Positions 32,777 through 42,061 of a stretch of DNA of 64,000 bases are shown in pieces (position 1 is the first letter of the stretch; each line of letters starts with the position of its first letter). The stretch lies in assembly GCA_009829735.1 (NCBI GenBank), contig CM020619.1, forward strand, positions 33,458,283-33,522,282, given 5' to 3'. The notes under the pieces are model-generated. The model saw nothing but the letters and a program-made list of their open reading frames with translations. It ran no database searches and was not told the origin of the DNA. Origin of the DNA: Pyropia yezoensis. Its lineage: Eukaryota; Rhodophyta; Bangiophyceae; Bangiales; Bangiaceae. Both the position numbers and the translations under genes were made by a program.

Positions 32777-34720
32777 ATGGCGACCCCGGGGGTGGAGACG
32801 GACTCCCTCGATGAACGTATGGAGGACACCTCCTACGGTGCGGCGCCCGCCGAGACTTCCGGCGGGGGCTCCGCGGTTACTCGGGTAGATGGGACTCCCG
32901 CGTCACCCGGCTTTGGGTTGACGGCGGGATCTCCCACAGAGGCGGGACACGTTGTCCCGCGTGAGGCCTTGGGGCGGTGGTTTTACCCCGCTTGGCCTCT
33001 GTATGAGGAGGGGTTGACTGTTCTTCGCTGTGGCCGACTTGGCCCAGCGATGGGTCGGGTATGGGACTGCCTACGGGAGAAGTGTCCCCGTAGGGTCGGG
33101 TTCCCTACCGGCTTCAGGACGGACCAGTTTGCCTTCCTGGACGATGAGAAGGTCGAGCACGTTCAGCGGGCCAAGGCCATGGTGGACCGCGGGGGAACTA
33201 TCCCGGGTCCCGGCGACTTGCCGACCTTCACGTGGGACGCTGTGGCAACTCGCCCACCGTACCTCCACGAGGCCGATCCGCACACTCATCACTTTGATGT
33301 GCGGATGGAGAAAGACTTCCGGCGAGGTCCCTACTTGGTGACCTCGGCTCAACTTGAGTTTCCTCAACAGTCTGCTGCCAGTAAGGAGCAGTACTATCCG
33401 AAGAAGCCCGAGTGGTGGCCTCAAGTTGAGGTCCCCTACGGGTTCCCGGCGTTGTTGCCACGGTTGCTTGACCACTTCGGCTCCGTCATGTTGACGGCTG
33501 CCCCTGATCACCTGGTGTGGGCCATGTTGGCCACCCAGTGGCTCCTCGAGGTCATGTCGACCTGGGTGTCCTGTGTTCAGCGGCGGGGGATGCTCTGGCA
33601 TCTCCCCCTCCGGCTCCTCCAAGGTTTGGAACAGCTCACCCCTCAGCTATTTGCTGAGGGGTGCTCATCAGGACAACTCACTCTACTTGAGGAGATGCTC
33701 CGGCTCCATAAGTTTATCGAGTGGGAGAGCATTGAGCACAAGTTGCGCCGCCCCACTCGTGGGCCCAAGGACGATGGCGCACTTCGCCAGTTCGTGTGGG
33801 TCGCTCGTGAACTTCACGACGGCCGTGTGGTCCTACAAGAGGGGTTGGGCATCGGGGACTACCCGTATGCCCCGGGGGTGGATCGCCACACTGCGCCACC
33901 CCCGGACAAGCCCATAGTTATGGCCGTGCCTTCTCATGATGACCACATGACTCAACCCACTGCAGGGGCCCCAAGTAGAAGTCGCAGCTACACCCGGGCA
34001 CCGCCACCTCGGCGTGCTCCTCCACCTCCTCCTGTCCCCAACCAGCCGCACAGGGACATCACGATTAGCGTAGCCGTTGAGTCGTCCACCCCGGTGTCCC
34101 CCAACTTGGGGGCCACCCTCCTGACGGTATACCCCAAGTTGGTGTTACCGGCCACGCCTCTGACCTCAGAGATGATGATCACCACGTTGGTGCGCACCAT
34201 TTCCTGGTTGGCCGCGTCGACCGCAACCCTGCAGAGTTCCGAGACTCCTCAACTTGAGGAGCGCGTTCGTACTGCAGTGGCGACCGCGAGTTGCGAGTCG
34301 GTGGCGGAGTTTATGACGGCCGAGTTGGCTCGCATTGGGGCTATTATGCCCCAGTCAGCCCCACTTGGGCGTGGCAAACGTCGTGCGAGCCGGGCATACT
34401 CGCCTCCTCGCCGTCGTCGCCGACGCTCCCGGCGCTCTCCCTCCGTATCGGAAGACGAGTTGTCTTACTCCGTCTCGGAGTCCTCCACTCCGTCAGAGTC
34501 GGAGTCGGTCCGGCGTCTGCGTCGTCAACTTGCGCGCAAGACTAAGCAGAAGGGCCGCCGCGGTCGTCGCCACTTGCGCGACCGTGAGGGGCGCGACGGT
34601 TCCGACTTGGAGCCGCCGGCCCCGCCGACTGGTGGGAAGCGTTATCGCCGTGAGTCTCACCGCTCTCCTCCACGTGAGGGCGAGGGCCGTGGGGTTGGAG
34701 AGTCTAGCATGCATGCCTAG
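32777..34720 (+). CDS. Antisense accessory protein of element B (647 aa)
   Basis: Open frame opposite to pol, from ATG 32777 (CCATGG setting, conserved in C and in the fragment at 16035) to TAG 34720. The N-terminal 60 residues are acidic (SLDERMEDTS). A probable folded domain (65-330) holds FDVRMEKDFRRGPYLVTSAQ (173-192), FGSV (234-237), RRGMLWHLP (269-277) and LRLHKFIEW (308-316). A Pro-rich linker follows, and residues 534-647 are Arg/Ser-rich with RS-like runs, suggesting RNA or DNA binding or nuclear location. Most of the gene is near-identical to the C copy, but the first 130 residues or so carry many differences. The gene ends 111 bp from the end of pol, convergent with it. No known family is recognised. 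Confidence 0.8.
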   Translation: MATPGVETDSLDERMEDTSYGAAPAETSGGGSAVTRVDGTPASPGFGLTAGSPTEAGHVVPREALGRWFYPAWPLYEEGLTVLRCGRLGPAMGRVWDCLREKCPRRVGFPTGFRTDQFAFLDDEKVEHVQRAKAMVDRGGTIPGPGDLPTFTWDAVATRPPYLHEADPHTHHFDVRMEKDFRRGPYLVTSAQLEFPQQSAASKEQYYPKKPEWWPQVEVPYGFPALLPRLLDHFGSVMLTAAPDHLVWAMLATQWLLEVMSTWVSCVQRRGMLWHLPLRLLQGLEQLTPQLFAEGCSSGQLTLLEEMLRLHKFIEWESIEHKLRRPTRGPKDDGALRQFVWVARELHDGRVVLQEGLGIGDYPYAPGVDRHTAPPPDKPIVMAVPSHDDHMTQPTAGAPSRSRSYTRAPPPRRAPPPPPVPNQPHRDITISVAVESSTPVSPNLGATLLTVYPKLVLPATPLTSEMMITTLVRTISWLAASTATLQSSETPQLEERVRTAVATASCESVAEFMTAELARIGAIMPQSAPLGRGKRRASRAYSPPRRRRRRSRRSPSVSEDELSYSVSESSTPSESESVRRLRRQLARKTKQKGRRGRRHLRDREGRDGSDLEPPAPPTGGKRYRRESHRSPPREGEGRGVGESSMHA

Positions 34721-34831
34721 TTGGCAGCTGCCTTTGTTGTGAGAGTGTGAGGGTTAGGGCTGTAGTTAAAAGCCACTCTGCGTACCACTTCGACTTGAAG
34801 CACTCTCTTGGCACTGTTACTCGGCCTTCCC

Positions 34832-37800
34832 TCACGTTGAGGGAGGGCTGTTAGGGTCAATCTCATTCCGGGCACAGTACGCCCGGACCTTCTCAGCGGG
34901 AAGGTCCTCCACATACTCCCACGTATCATCCTTGGCTTTGTAGCCAAACCAACGCACCCTCAACATGAGGCGGTCAGTGTCTTCATCCCAGCCGTGGTCG
35001 ATGAACTTATCGAACACGCACTCCTGCGGGCCCTGTTTGGCCGCAGGCAGCCAGGGGAGGCGCCACGCTTCCAGCGCACGCGCCCAAGCTGGGTCCCCTG
35101 CAGGCGGTGGTGCAACTTTGACCACGTCCTGTCCGTTCACTGTGCGGACCCCATCGTCACTTTCGATGGTGAAGCGCCGCCCATCAGTATGAAGGACCTG
35201 GTACGGCCCCTTCGTCTGGAATACCAACTTACCCCCAGTTGAAGTGTGTGAGTGAACCAGTACCCAGTCACCCTGCTCGAGGACGTGCTTGGCGTTGCGC
35301 ACCTTTTTGTCAAAGGTACGCTTGTAGCGCTTTTGTGCTTTGTCCATCTCAGCCCTGACTTTAGGGATGAGGTTTTCAAGCCTAGCAGCGAACTCCGCCT
35401 TACTCTCAGTAGGAGTAGGCGTACTGCCACCATCCTCCCTAGATGGGAGCGGCCGCCGCACGGCTATAGACCGCACGCGGCGGGAGGTCACAAAAGCGAG
35501 GGGTACTTCCATGGTAGATGAGTGAACCTGCGAATTGTAGGCAGTGGCAAGAATAGAAATGTATTGGTCCCACGTTTTCACGTGCTCACTCACATAGTGG
35601 CGCAGCTGCCGAACAACAGTTTTGTTGAAGCGCTCCACCTGCCCATTAGTTTGTGGGTGGTAGGGGGTGGCATAGTTTGCCCTCACCCCCAACATATCCA
35701 GCACTCCCTGAAACAGTACAGACGCAAATTGCGGTCCATTGTCCGATAGTGTACTATCCGGAATGCCATACGCGGCAACCCAGTGATCTAGGAAGGCTGA
35801 TACGACCGACATGGCCGTGATCTCTGCTAGTGGGATCGCTCGCGTAAGTTTCGTGAAGCGGTCACAGATGACCAGGAGGTACTGGTTGCCCTCCTCGGTC
35901 ACTGGCAGTGGCCCAAGGATGTCCATCGCCAACGCGGCGAAGGGCTCCTTGGCCGGGAACAATAGCATAGCCGTAGTAGGCCGCCGATCCATCAGACGGT
36001 TCTGCGCACAACTTGTGCAGGCAGCCACCCAACTGTAGATGTCCACCACCATGGACGGCCAGTAGTACCTGGTCCTCAGGGTCTGGTACAGTTTGCTAGA
36101 CCCCAGGTGTCCACCTGTGGGAGCGTTATGCTCCCTCTCAAGGATGCTGTCCTTGAGGGATGCTGGGACGACAAGTTGTTCGGTCCCCTGGAATACCCCC
36201 CTCCTCATGAGGAGGCCATCGTCTCCCAGAAAGAGACGCGTCTCTACCACTGTATCCAGTGTATCCCTCTGCGACTTGCAGAAGGGATCCTCGGCCTGGG
36301 CCTTCACCACCTCGTCCAGGGACAGGGGCAAGTACTTCTTGTTCCCTGGCGCCTCGGGGTTAAACGCCTGACCCGAGCGCGTGACTACCCCCACGATAGG
36401 GATGTCCTCATCGACTGGGTTAGTGTCCAGCCCCTCGGTAGGTACCCGAGAAAGGCCGTCGGCAAGAGCATGTTGCCTGCCAGGTCGGTACTCAATATCA
36501 AAGTTGAAGGGTGCCAGTTGCACCCTCCACTGGTTGAGACGAGTGTTCGTACAATCCGTCTTGAAGATGAACTGCAACGCGCGGTGGTCACAGCGGATGA
36601 GGAACTTCTCACCCTCCAGGTAGTGACGAAGTGACGTCACCGCCCACACCACTGCGAGTCCTTCCAACTCGGTGACTCCGTAGTTCTTCTCGGCCGAGTT
36701 CAGCCCCTTACTAAAGTATCCCACCGGCAAGTACTCCTTGTCCGGCTGCTGCTCAAGCAACACAGAACCAAGTTGGTCGTAGCTAGCGTCCACATCCAGG
36801 ATGTAGTGGCCTCCCAACCTGGGAATAGCCAAGATGGGGGGCTTCAGCAGAAGGTCCCGAAGAGTCTCAAAGGATTCCTGCTCCACCCGACTTGGGGGAG
36901 GCAGGTTCTTCGGTAGCGTTGAGCTCACTAGCTCATTCAACGGCTTCGCCACCTTGGCGAAGCCCTTGGTGAAACGTCGGTACACGTTACACATCCCGAG
37001 GAAGCTCCTCATCTGGGTCTAGGTCCGGGGATACTGAGCCTTACGAATGGCCCTCAAGTTCTTCTCGTTAACACTGAGACGCCCCGGATGGACAACATGT
37101 CCCAAGTACTCCACCTCTTGAGTGAAGAGGTGGCAGTTACTCGCCTTCAGTGACACACCGGCGTCAGCAAGTAGCTTGAACACCTGGCACAGATGGCCAA
37201 TGTGTTCCTCCGGACTTCGGGAGAACACAATGATATCGTCTAGGTACACGAGACAGATCTGCCACCGTACTGCGGCCAGAATCATGTCCATAGCGCGCTG
37301 GAAAGTTGCCGGCGCGTTACACAGACCAAACGGTAGACGCTTGCACTGGTAGGTACCACAGTGACAGGTCAAGGTAGTTTTATGCCTGTCCTCCGGGGCA
37401 ATGGTAATTTGCCAGTACCCCGCGATACAGTCCAGGGTAGAGAACACGTTTGCCTCCCCCAGAGAGTCCAGACAGTCGTCCATTCTAGGTAGGGGATAAC
37501 TGTCCTTCACCATGCTCTCGTTTAGCTTACGGTAGTCGATACAGAACCGGGGGGTCCCATCAACTTTGGGGACGAAAACCACCGGACTCGCCCACTCGGC
37601 ATTGCTGGCCTCGATCACATCAAAGGCCTCCATACGAGCGACTTGCTCCTTGACGAGGGCCCTAGAACGAGGTCCTCCCCTATACGGTTGTTGGCGTATA
37701 GGGGGTGCACCGGGCTTCAACTCGATCCGGTGTTGGGTGGCTCTCATGAGTCCCAATTGACCATCCCACAACTTGTGATATTCGTCGAAGAGGTGTTCAA

Positions 37801-38815
37801 CTTGAACCCTCAACCTGGGTGGAACACCCTCCATGTTCACATGGGGCCGAGGAGAGGCGGCCGACTTGGCTTGGTGCTTCTCCTTTCCGGGCTTCGGATC
37901 GCTACTTGCGCCCGCGTTGAGGGTGACCGCTACTACTGGTCCCTCGTGTTGGTCGATATACCCGAACTTGGCTCCCGACTTGAAGTACTTGGGCGATGAG
38001 CTCAGGTTCATCACCTGGATCCTCCACGGGTCTCCGGCTTTGGATTCCATCGTGCCAAGGGCAACATGCACTTGGTGCTTGCGAGCAAGACGGGGGTGAG
38101 GGTGCACCAACCCGTTCCCCGTATAATCCGTTGCAACGTCAACGTGCGCCACCGAGTTGGGGGGCAACGTGACTTTACGGGCTAAACGCAGGGTAGCAGT
38201 AAACCTTTCTCTCACAGAGCAAACAGGCTTCGACTGTAAGACTGTCACAGGAGCCACGGACTTTCCCTTGCCAAGGATGGGGATGGTTTCCCCATTCATC
38301 AACTTGACCCAATACTCAGGGCCACAAATCAAAGGCACTTGTGCAACGACATAAGGGGTACCCAGAAGTAGGGGTACCGATATATTCTCAACCACACCAT
38401 AGGTCACGTCGACCTCATGGGTCCCCAACCTAGTTGGTAGGGTCACGGCACCAACGATGGGAAGTACCCCACCATTGATATCGATCAGATGGTCAGCTTT
38501 AGTCCTCCAGCGTTGGAGCTTCACCTCCTTTGGTAATAGCGACTTGCGTATCAAGGAGGCTCCTGACCCGGTATCAAGTACGATACGGGCACAGCAAGCA
38601 CGGCCGGGGGCATGTTGCACCCGTCCAGCCACCTGGAAGTTCTCACCCGTCAGCACCGCGATGACCCGACGTGGGTTTACGTTCTTGGGGAGTCCTACCC
38701 GAGGTGGGCGGACTCCCTTAGGTCGCCGCAGTATCCGGCACGGTTGGTTCGTCCTCTTGGCCCACTTGGCCGAGGCTGCCGTTGTGAGCTTCGGACGGCC
38801 AGCTCCAACGGTCAT
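34832..38815 (-). pseudogene. pol: Pol polyprotein of element B with in-frame UAG
   Basis: It reads from ATG 38815 (overlapping the gag stop as ATGA) to 34832, 1327 codons, open except TAG at 37019-37021. Protease VLDTGSGASLI (D81), RT with LVYLDDIIVFS, the UAG directly after the RT thumb in QYPRT-x-TQMRSFLGM, RNase H (LDVDASY, ELEGLAV, RCDHRAL), integrase (H-H-C-C; AMDILGPLP, LSDNGPQF, QTNGQVERFNK) and a chromodomain-like tail (VRWFGYKAKDDTWEYVE). Element A has Gln at the UAG position. Element C has the identical UAG, so it predates the split of B and C. It may be dead, or the stop may be read through to make RNase H-integrase. Confidence 0.9.
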
Positions 38816-39523
38816 TCGTTTCCCGCCGACTTGGCGTCCGAATCTGAGGGCGGGGGGGAAGACGACGAGTCCGAGGACGACGTGTCCGCCTCCTCCGCCG
38901 AGGGTGTGGCGACCGCGACGACCGGTCGAGACCCACCCTCGCGGCGTGAACGCACGTTGTTCGTAGCCGACTTTTTACTCGCATTCCTAACAAGTTGTTG
39001 GATGCGTTTACTCAACATGGGGCAATCATATGCCCAGTGTCCATCGGAGTTGCAGTTCCAACACCCATTGTCTGCTTTCGGAGGGGTCTTCCCGACTGGG
39101 GAGGACGAAGAGGTACCCTGGGAAGTTCCCACGGCAGCTACCACCCTCTCCTTTCGGATTCGGCGCGCCTGCCTCAGCTCTCTGGCCTGGCGCGCCTCCT
39201 CCCGTTCCTTGGCCAACTCGGCCTGACGCTCCTGGCGTTGTTCCTCCCGCAACTTGCGGTAGGCCTCACCTCTGCGGTAGGCGAACCTAGCCAACTCGGC
39301 CAGGGTCGCCCGGGCAGTGTTATGCTCCCGGGTCTCCATCCGGACTGACCAATGGAGTCCCTCCACAAACCGACTCTTCACCACAGCTTGTGGATAAAGA
39401 AGCCCGCAAAGATTGGTGAGCTTACGAACCCGCTCCGCAAAGGACAACTCGTCCTCCGCCTCTTCCTGATGGGCTTGCGTAAACTCCTCGACTTGAGAAG
39501 CCAACGCCGCTTCATCAACCATG
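38812..39523 (-). pseudogene. gag: gag of element B, C-terminal part
   Basis: The C-terminal 237 codons: helical segment (DEAALASQVEEFTQAHQEEA), a long Arg/Glu-rich coiled coil (about 39160-39290), a CCHC knuckle (C-W-N-C-N-S-D-G-H-W-A-Y-D-C) and a Ser-rich acidic end. The stop TGA overlaps the pol ATG (ATGA). The N-terminal part lies 9.4 kb away at 48905-50147, separated by element C. Confidence 0.9.
39519..39523. repeat. Target-site duplication of element C (left)
   Basis: CCATG, repeated at 48905-48909; it derives from the gag codon for Met in LLRAMVDEA of element B. Confidence 0.9.
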
Positions 39524-39992
39524 TGTGGCAGTATTGACCCCTACGTAGGGGGGCAACACGTGCCATGCAAGGGGCGGCAGGCCACTAGCCTGATCCGTTC
39601 CTCCCCCTGCATTTGGGTCCATATTCCCTAAGTTTGGGATAGTTAGCTTAGTAGTAAATCCAACCTGGATTTGAGGGTTTTCTGCATTTATCGTCTTGAA
39701 TGTTCGTGTGGCCCGGTGGGCAGGTGCTGGGGTGGGAGATTCGGAGTGGCGAGATTCTGAGGGGACCCTGGGGGGATAAGGGGAGGGACAGCGGGGCTTG
39801 GCCCTGCGTCCCCGTCCCGACCAAGAAACTGTTGGACCACACACCATCCTCTTGTTTGTCCGTGGGGGGTTTGCCCCACAACAGGGACAGAGTGTGTGCG
39901 ACTTGCACTTCTTCCGGTTCCCCCGACACGGGAGGCAGCCCTAGCACACCGTCCCAACTTGGGTGCCGTGTGTGCTAGTGGTTTTTGCCACA
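39524..39992 (+). repeat. 5' LTR of element C
   Basis: 469 bp, TGTGGC...GCCACA, about 99% identical by eye to 48435-48904. Confidence 0.95.
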
Positions 39993-39994
39993 TT

Positions 39995-40011
39995 TGGTGG
40001 AGCAGCAGGGG
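39995..40011 (+). other. Primer-binding site of element C
   Basis: TGGTGGAGCAGCAGGGG two bases after the LTR, identical to that of element A although the LTRs are unrelated in sequence. Confidence 0.8.
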
Positions 40012-40111
40012 ACAGAGGTAAACTTTACCTCCGGGTGCACCCGGGTGTAGGGGGCCCTCTGTCTCAGAGGAACGGTGGTCTTGGACCGTGTCTTACGGAC
40101 CGTCAGCTAAC

Positions 40112-42061
40112 ATGGCTAGCTCGGACCCCCCGTCGTCCGAGGAGTACACGGGTGACGCACGTACTTCAGTGCCTTTGAATACTGGTGAGACACAGGTGGG
40201 CTTACCTGGGGTCGCAGAGGGACTGGAGGTCCCTCAAGCCAGCAGGACCGGAAGTACGGGCGGGCAACAGGCCACCCCGACTCAGTCGGGAGTTCACTCA
40301 GGTGACACTTCTGATGTGGGTGGGCCGAAGTCTGGCCACCGTGTGGTAAGCTCAACGGAAACGTCCCAAGGGGTGAGGACTGTCCCCGCGGGCTCCACTC
40401 GGGTTGGAGCCAACTTTGGCTTGGAGTCGTCGCCAACTAGGCTTTCGGAGGACGGTGGACCTCCGTTGGTCGGCGATGGGCTCGCGCCCATGCCCCCGGT
40501 TGAGACCCCTGAGGAACGTGGTCACCCCTCAGGTGGACTCCCGGAGGCGGACCGAGACTCAACTGGAGTCGTCAATCCACTCCTCGCGGAAACTGTCCGT
40601 TGGGAGGCGACCAATGTGTTGCGGCAGACTTTGCCGGACCTGGTGGTCACGATGACGAATACTATTCTGAATCAGATTGTGGCGAGTTTGCCAGATGGCC
40701 TTAATGTCCAAACCGGATTGGGGCTTTCGAGCCCGCAGGCGCAGGGGGAATCCCTCCTCACGCCTATATCAGGTCGCCCCGAACAGGGGGCGTCACCTGT
40801 GACTCCCAACGAGGGAGCCACACCATACTCGGTGGGGCGTACGCCCTTCACGCGGGAGTCCCATCCCCCGGAAACGCCGGCGGCTACACCAAGCGCGCCG
40901 CGCCGGACTACAGGCACTGAGAGTGAACTTACCCCAGTGCCACAGCGGCTGTTCCCTCAACGTGAGGTGCCGCCCAAGATCCAGGTAGCCAACCCGGTCT
41001 ACCAGAGGATCTTTGATTGTGAGACCTACGCCCTCCACAACAAGTCGGTGGCGTATGGTCCTGACCAGGCCCGAGCCATGAGCCGTGCCAAGAAGAATGC
41101 ACTTCATTCTTTTGGGCACAAAGCGGAGTGGGATGGAACTCCCCCCCTCCGTGTCTTTGAGTTCCTACGTCGTTTCACAAAAGCCTGTGACGACAATGCC
41201 ATAAGTGAAGGCATGGCTTTTTACATGCTACAGGAGTTCACGAAGGGCGACCTACGGACAGAACTTATGTCCGTCATGCCCAGCTACTCAAGTGGAGGCG
41301 CTGGGGAGGTGACGTCCTACTTGGAGCTCGTCAACTGGTTGTTGAGAGCCATGGTTGATGAGGCAGCGTTGGCTTCTCAAGTCGAGGAGTTTACGCAAGC
41401 CCATCAGGAAGAGGCGGAGGACGAGTTGTCCTTTGCGGAGCGAGTCCGTAAGCTCACCAATCTTTGCGGGTTTCTTCATCCACAAGCTGTGGTGAAGAGT
41501 CGGTTTGTGGAGGGACTCCATTGGTCAGTCCGGATGGAGACCCGGGAGCATAACACTGCCCGGGCGACCCTGGCCGAGTTGGCTAGGTTCGCCTACCGCA
41601 GAGGTGAGGCCTACCGCAAGTTGCGGGAGGAACAACGCCAGGAGCGTCAGGCCGAGTTGGCCAAGGAACGGGAGGAGGCGCGCCAGGCCAGAGAGCTGAG
41701 GCAGGCGCGCCGAATCCGAAAGGAGAGGGTGGTAGCTGCCGTGGGAACTTCCCAGGGTATCCCTTCGTCTTCCCCAGTTGGGAAGACCCCTCCGGGAGCA
41801 GACCATCGGTGTTGGAACTGCAACTCCGATGGTCACTGGGCATATGATTGCCCCAAGTTGAGTAAACGCATCCAACAACTTGTTAGGAATGCGAGTAAAA
41901 AGTCGGCTACGAACAACGTGCGTTCACGCCGCGAGGGTGGGTCTCGACCGGTCGTCGCGGTCGCCACACCCTCGGCGGAGGAGGCGGACACGTCGTCCTC
42001 GGACTCGTCGTCTTCCCCCCCGCCCTCAGATTCGGACGCCAAGTCGGCGGGAAACGAATGA
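40112..42061 (+). CDS. gag: Gag polyprotein, element C
   Basis: 649 codons from ATG 40112 (MASSDPPSSEEY). Pro/Ser/Thr-rich N-terminal third, a capsid-like helical core (about 300-470, including YGPDQARAMSRAKKNALHSF and FLRRFTKACDDNAISEGM), a highly charged coiled coil (about 490-560), one CCHC knuckle (CWNCNSDGHWAYDC) and a Ser/Asp tail. It is intact. The stop TGA (42059-42061) overlaps the pol ATG (42058-42060), a layout known from elements that couple the two reading frames by termination-reinitiation. Confidence 0.92.
   Translation: MASSDPPSSEEYTGDARTSVPLNTGETQVGLPGVAEGLEVPQASRTGSTGGQQATPTQSGVHSGDTSDVGGPKSGHRVVSSTETSQGVRTVPAGSTRVGANFGLESSPTRLSEDGGPPLVGDGLAPMPPVETPEERGHPSGGLPEADRDSTGVVNPLLAETVRWEATNVLRQTLPDLVVTMTNTILNQIVASLPDGLNVQTGLGLSSPQAQGESLLTPISGRPEQGASPVTPNEGATPYSVGRTPFTRESHPPETPAATPSAPRRTTGTESELTPVPQRLFPQREVPPKIQVANPVYQRIFDCETYALHNKSVAYGPDQARAMSRAKKNALHSFGHKAEWDGTPPLRVFEFLRRFTKACDDNAISEGMAFYMLQEFTKGDLRTELMSVMPSYSSGGAGEVTSYLELVNWLLRAMVDEAALASQVEEFTQAHQEEAEDELSFAERVRKLTNLCGFLHPQAVVKSRFVEGLHWSVRMETREHNTARATLAELARFAYRRGEAYRKLREEQRQERQAELAKEREEARQARELRQARRIRKERVVAAVGTSQGIPSSSPVGKTPPGADHRCWNCNSDGHWAYDCPKLSKRIQQLVRNASKKSATNNVRSRREGGSRPVVAVATPSAEEADTSSSDSSSSPPPSDSDAKSAGNE

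Noticed and set aside
38812..42061. Independent genes on the strand opposite to gag of B and C (for example 38612-39226 plus)
   Set aside because: They are mirror frames of a conserved gag; motif content belongs to the gag strand.
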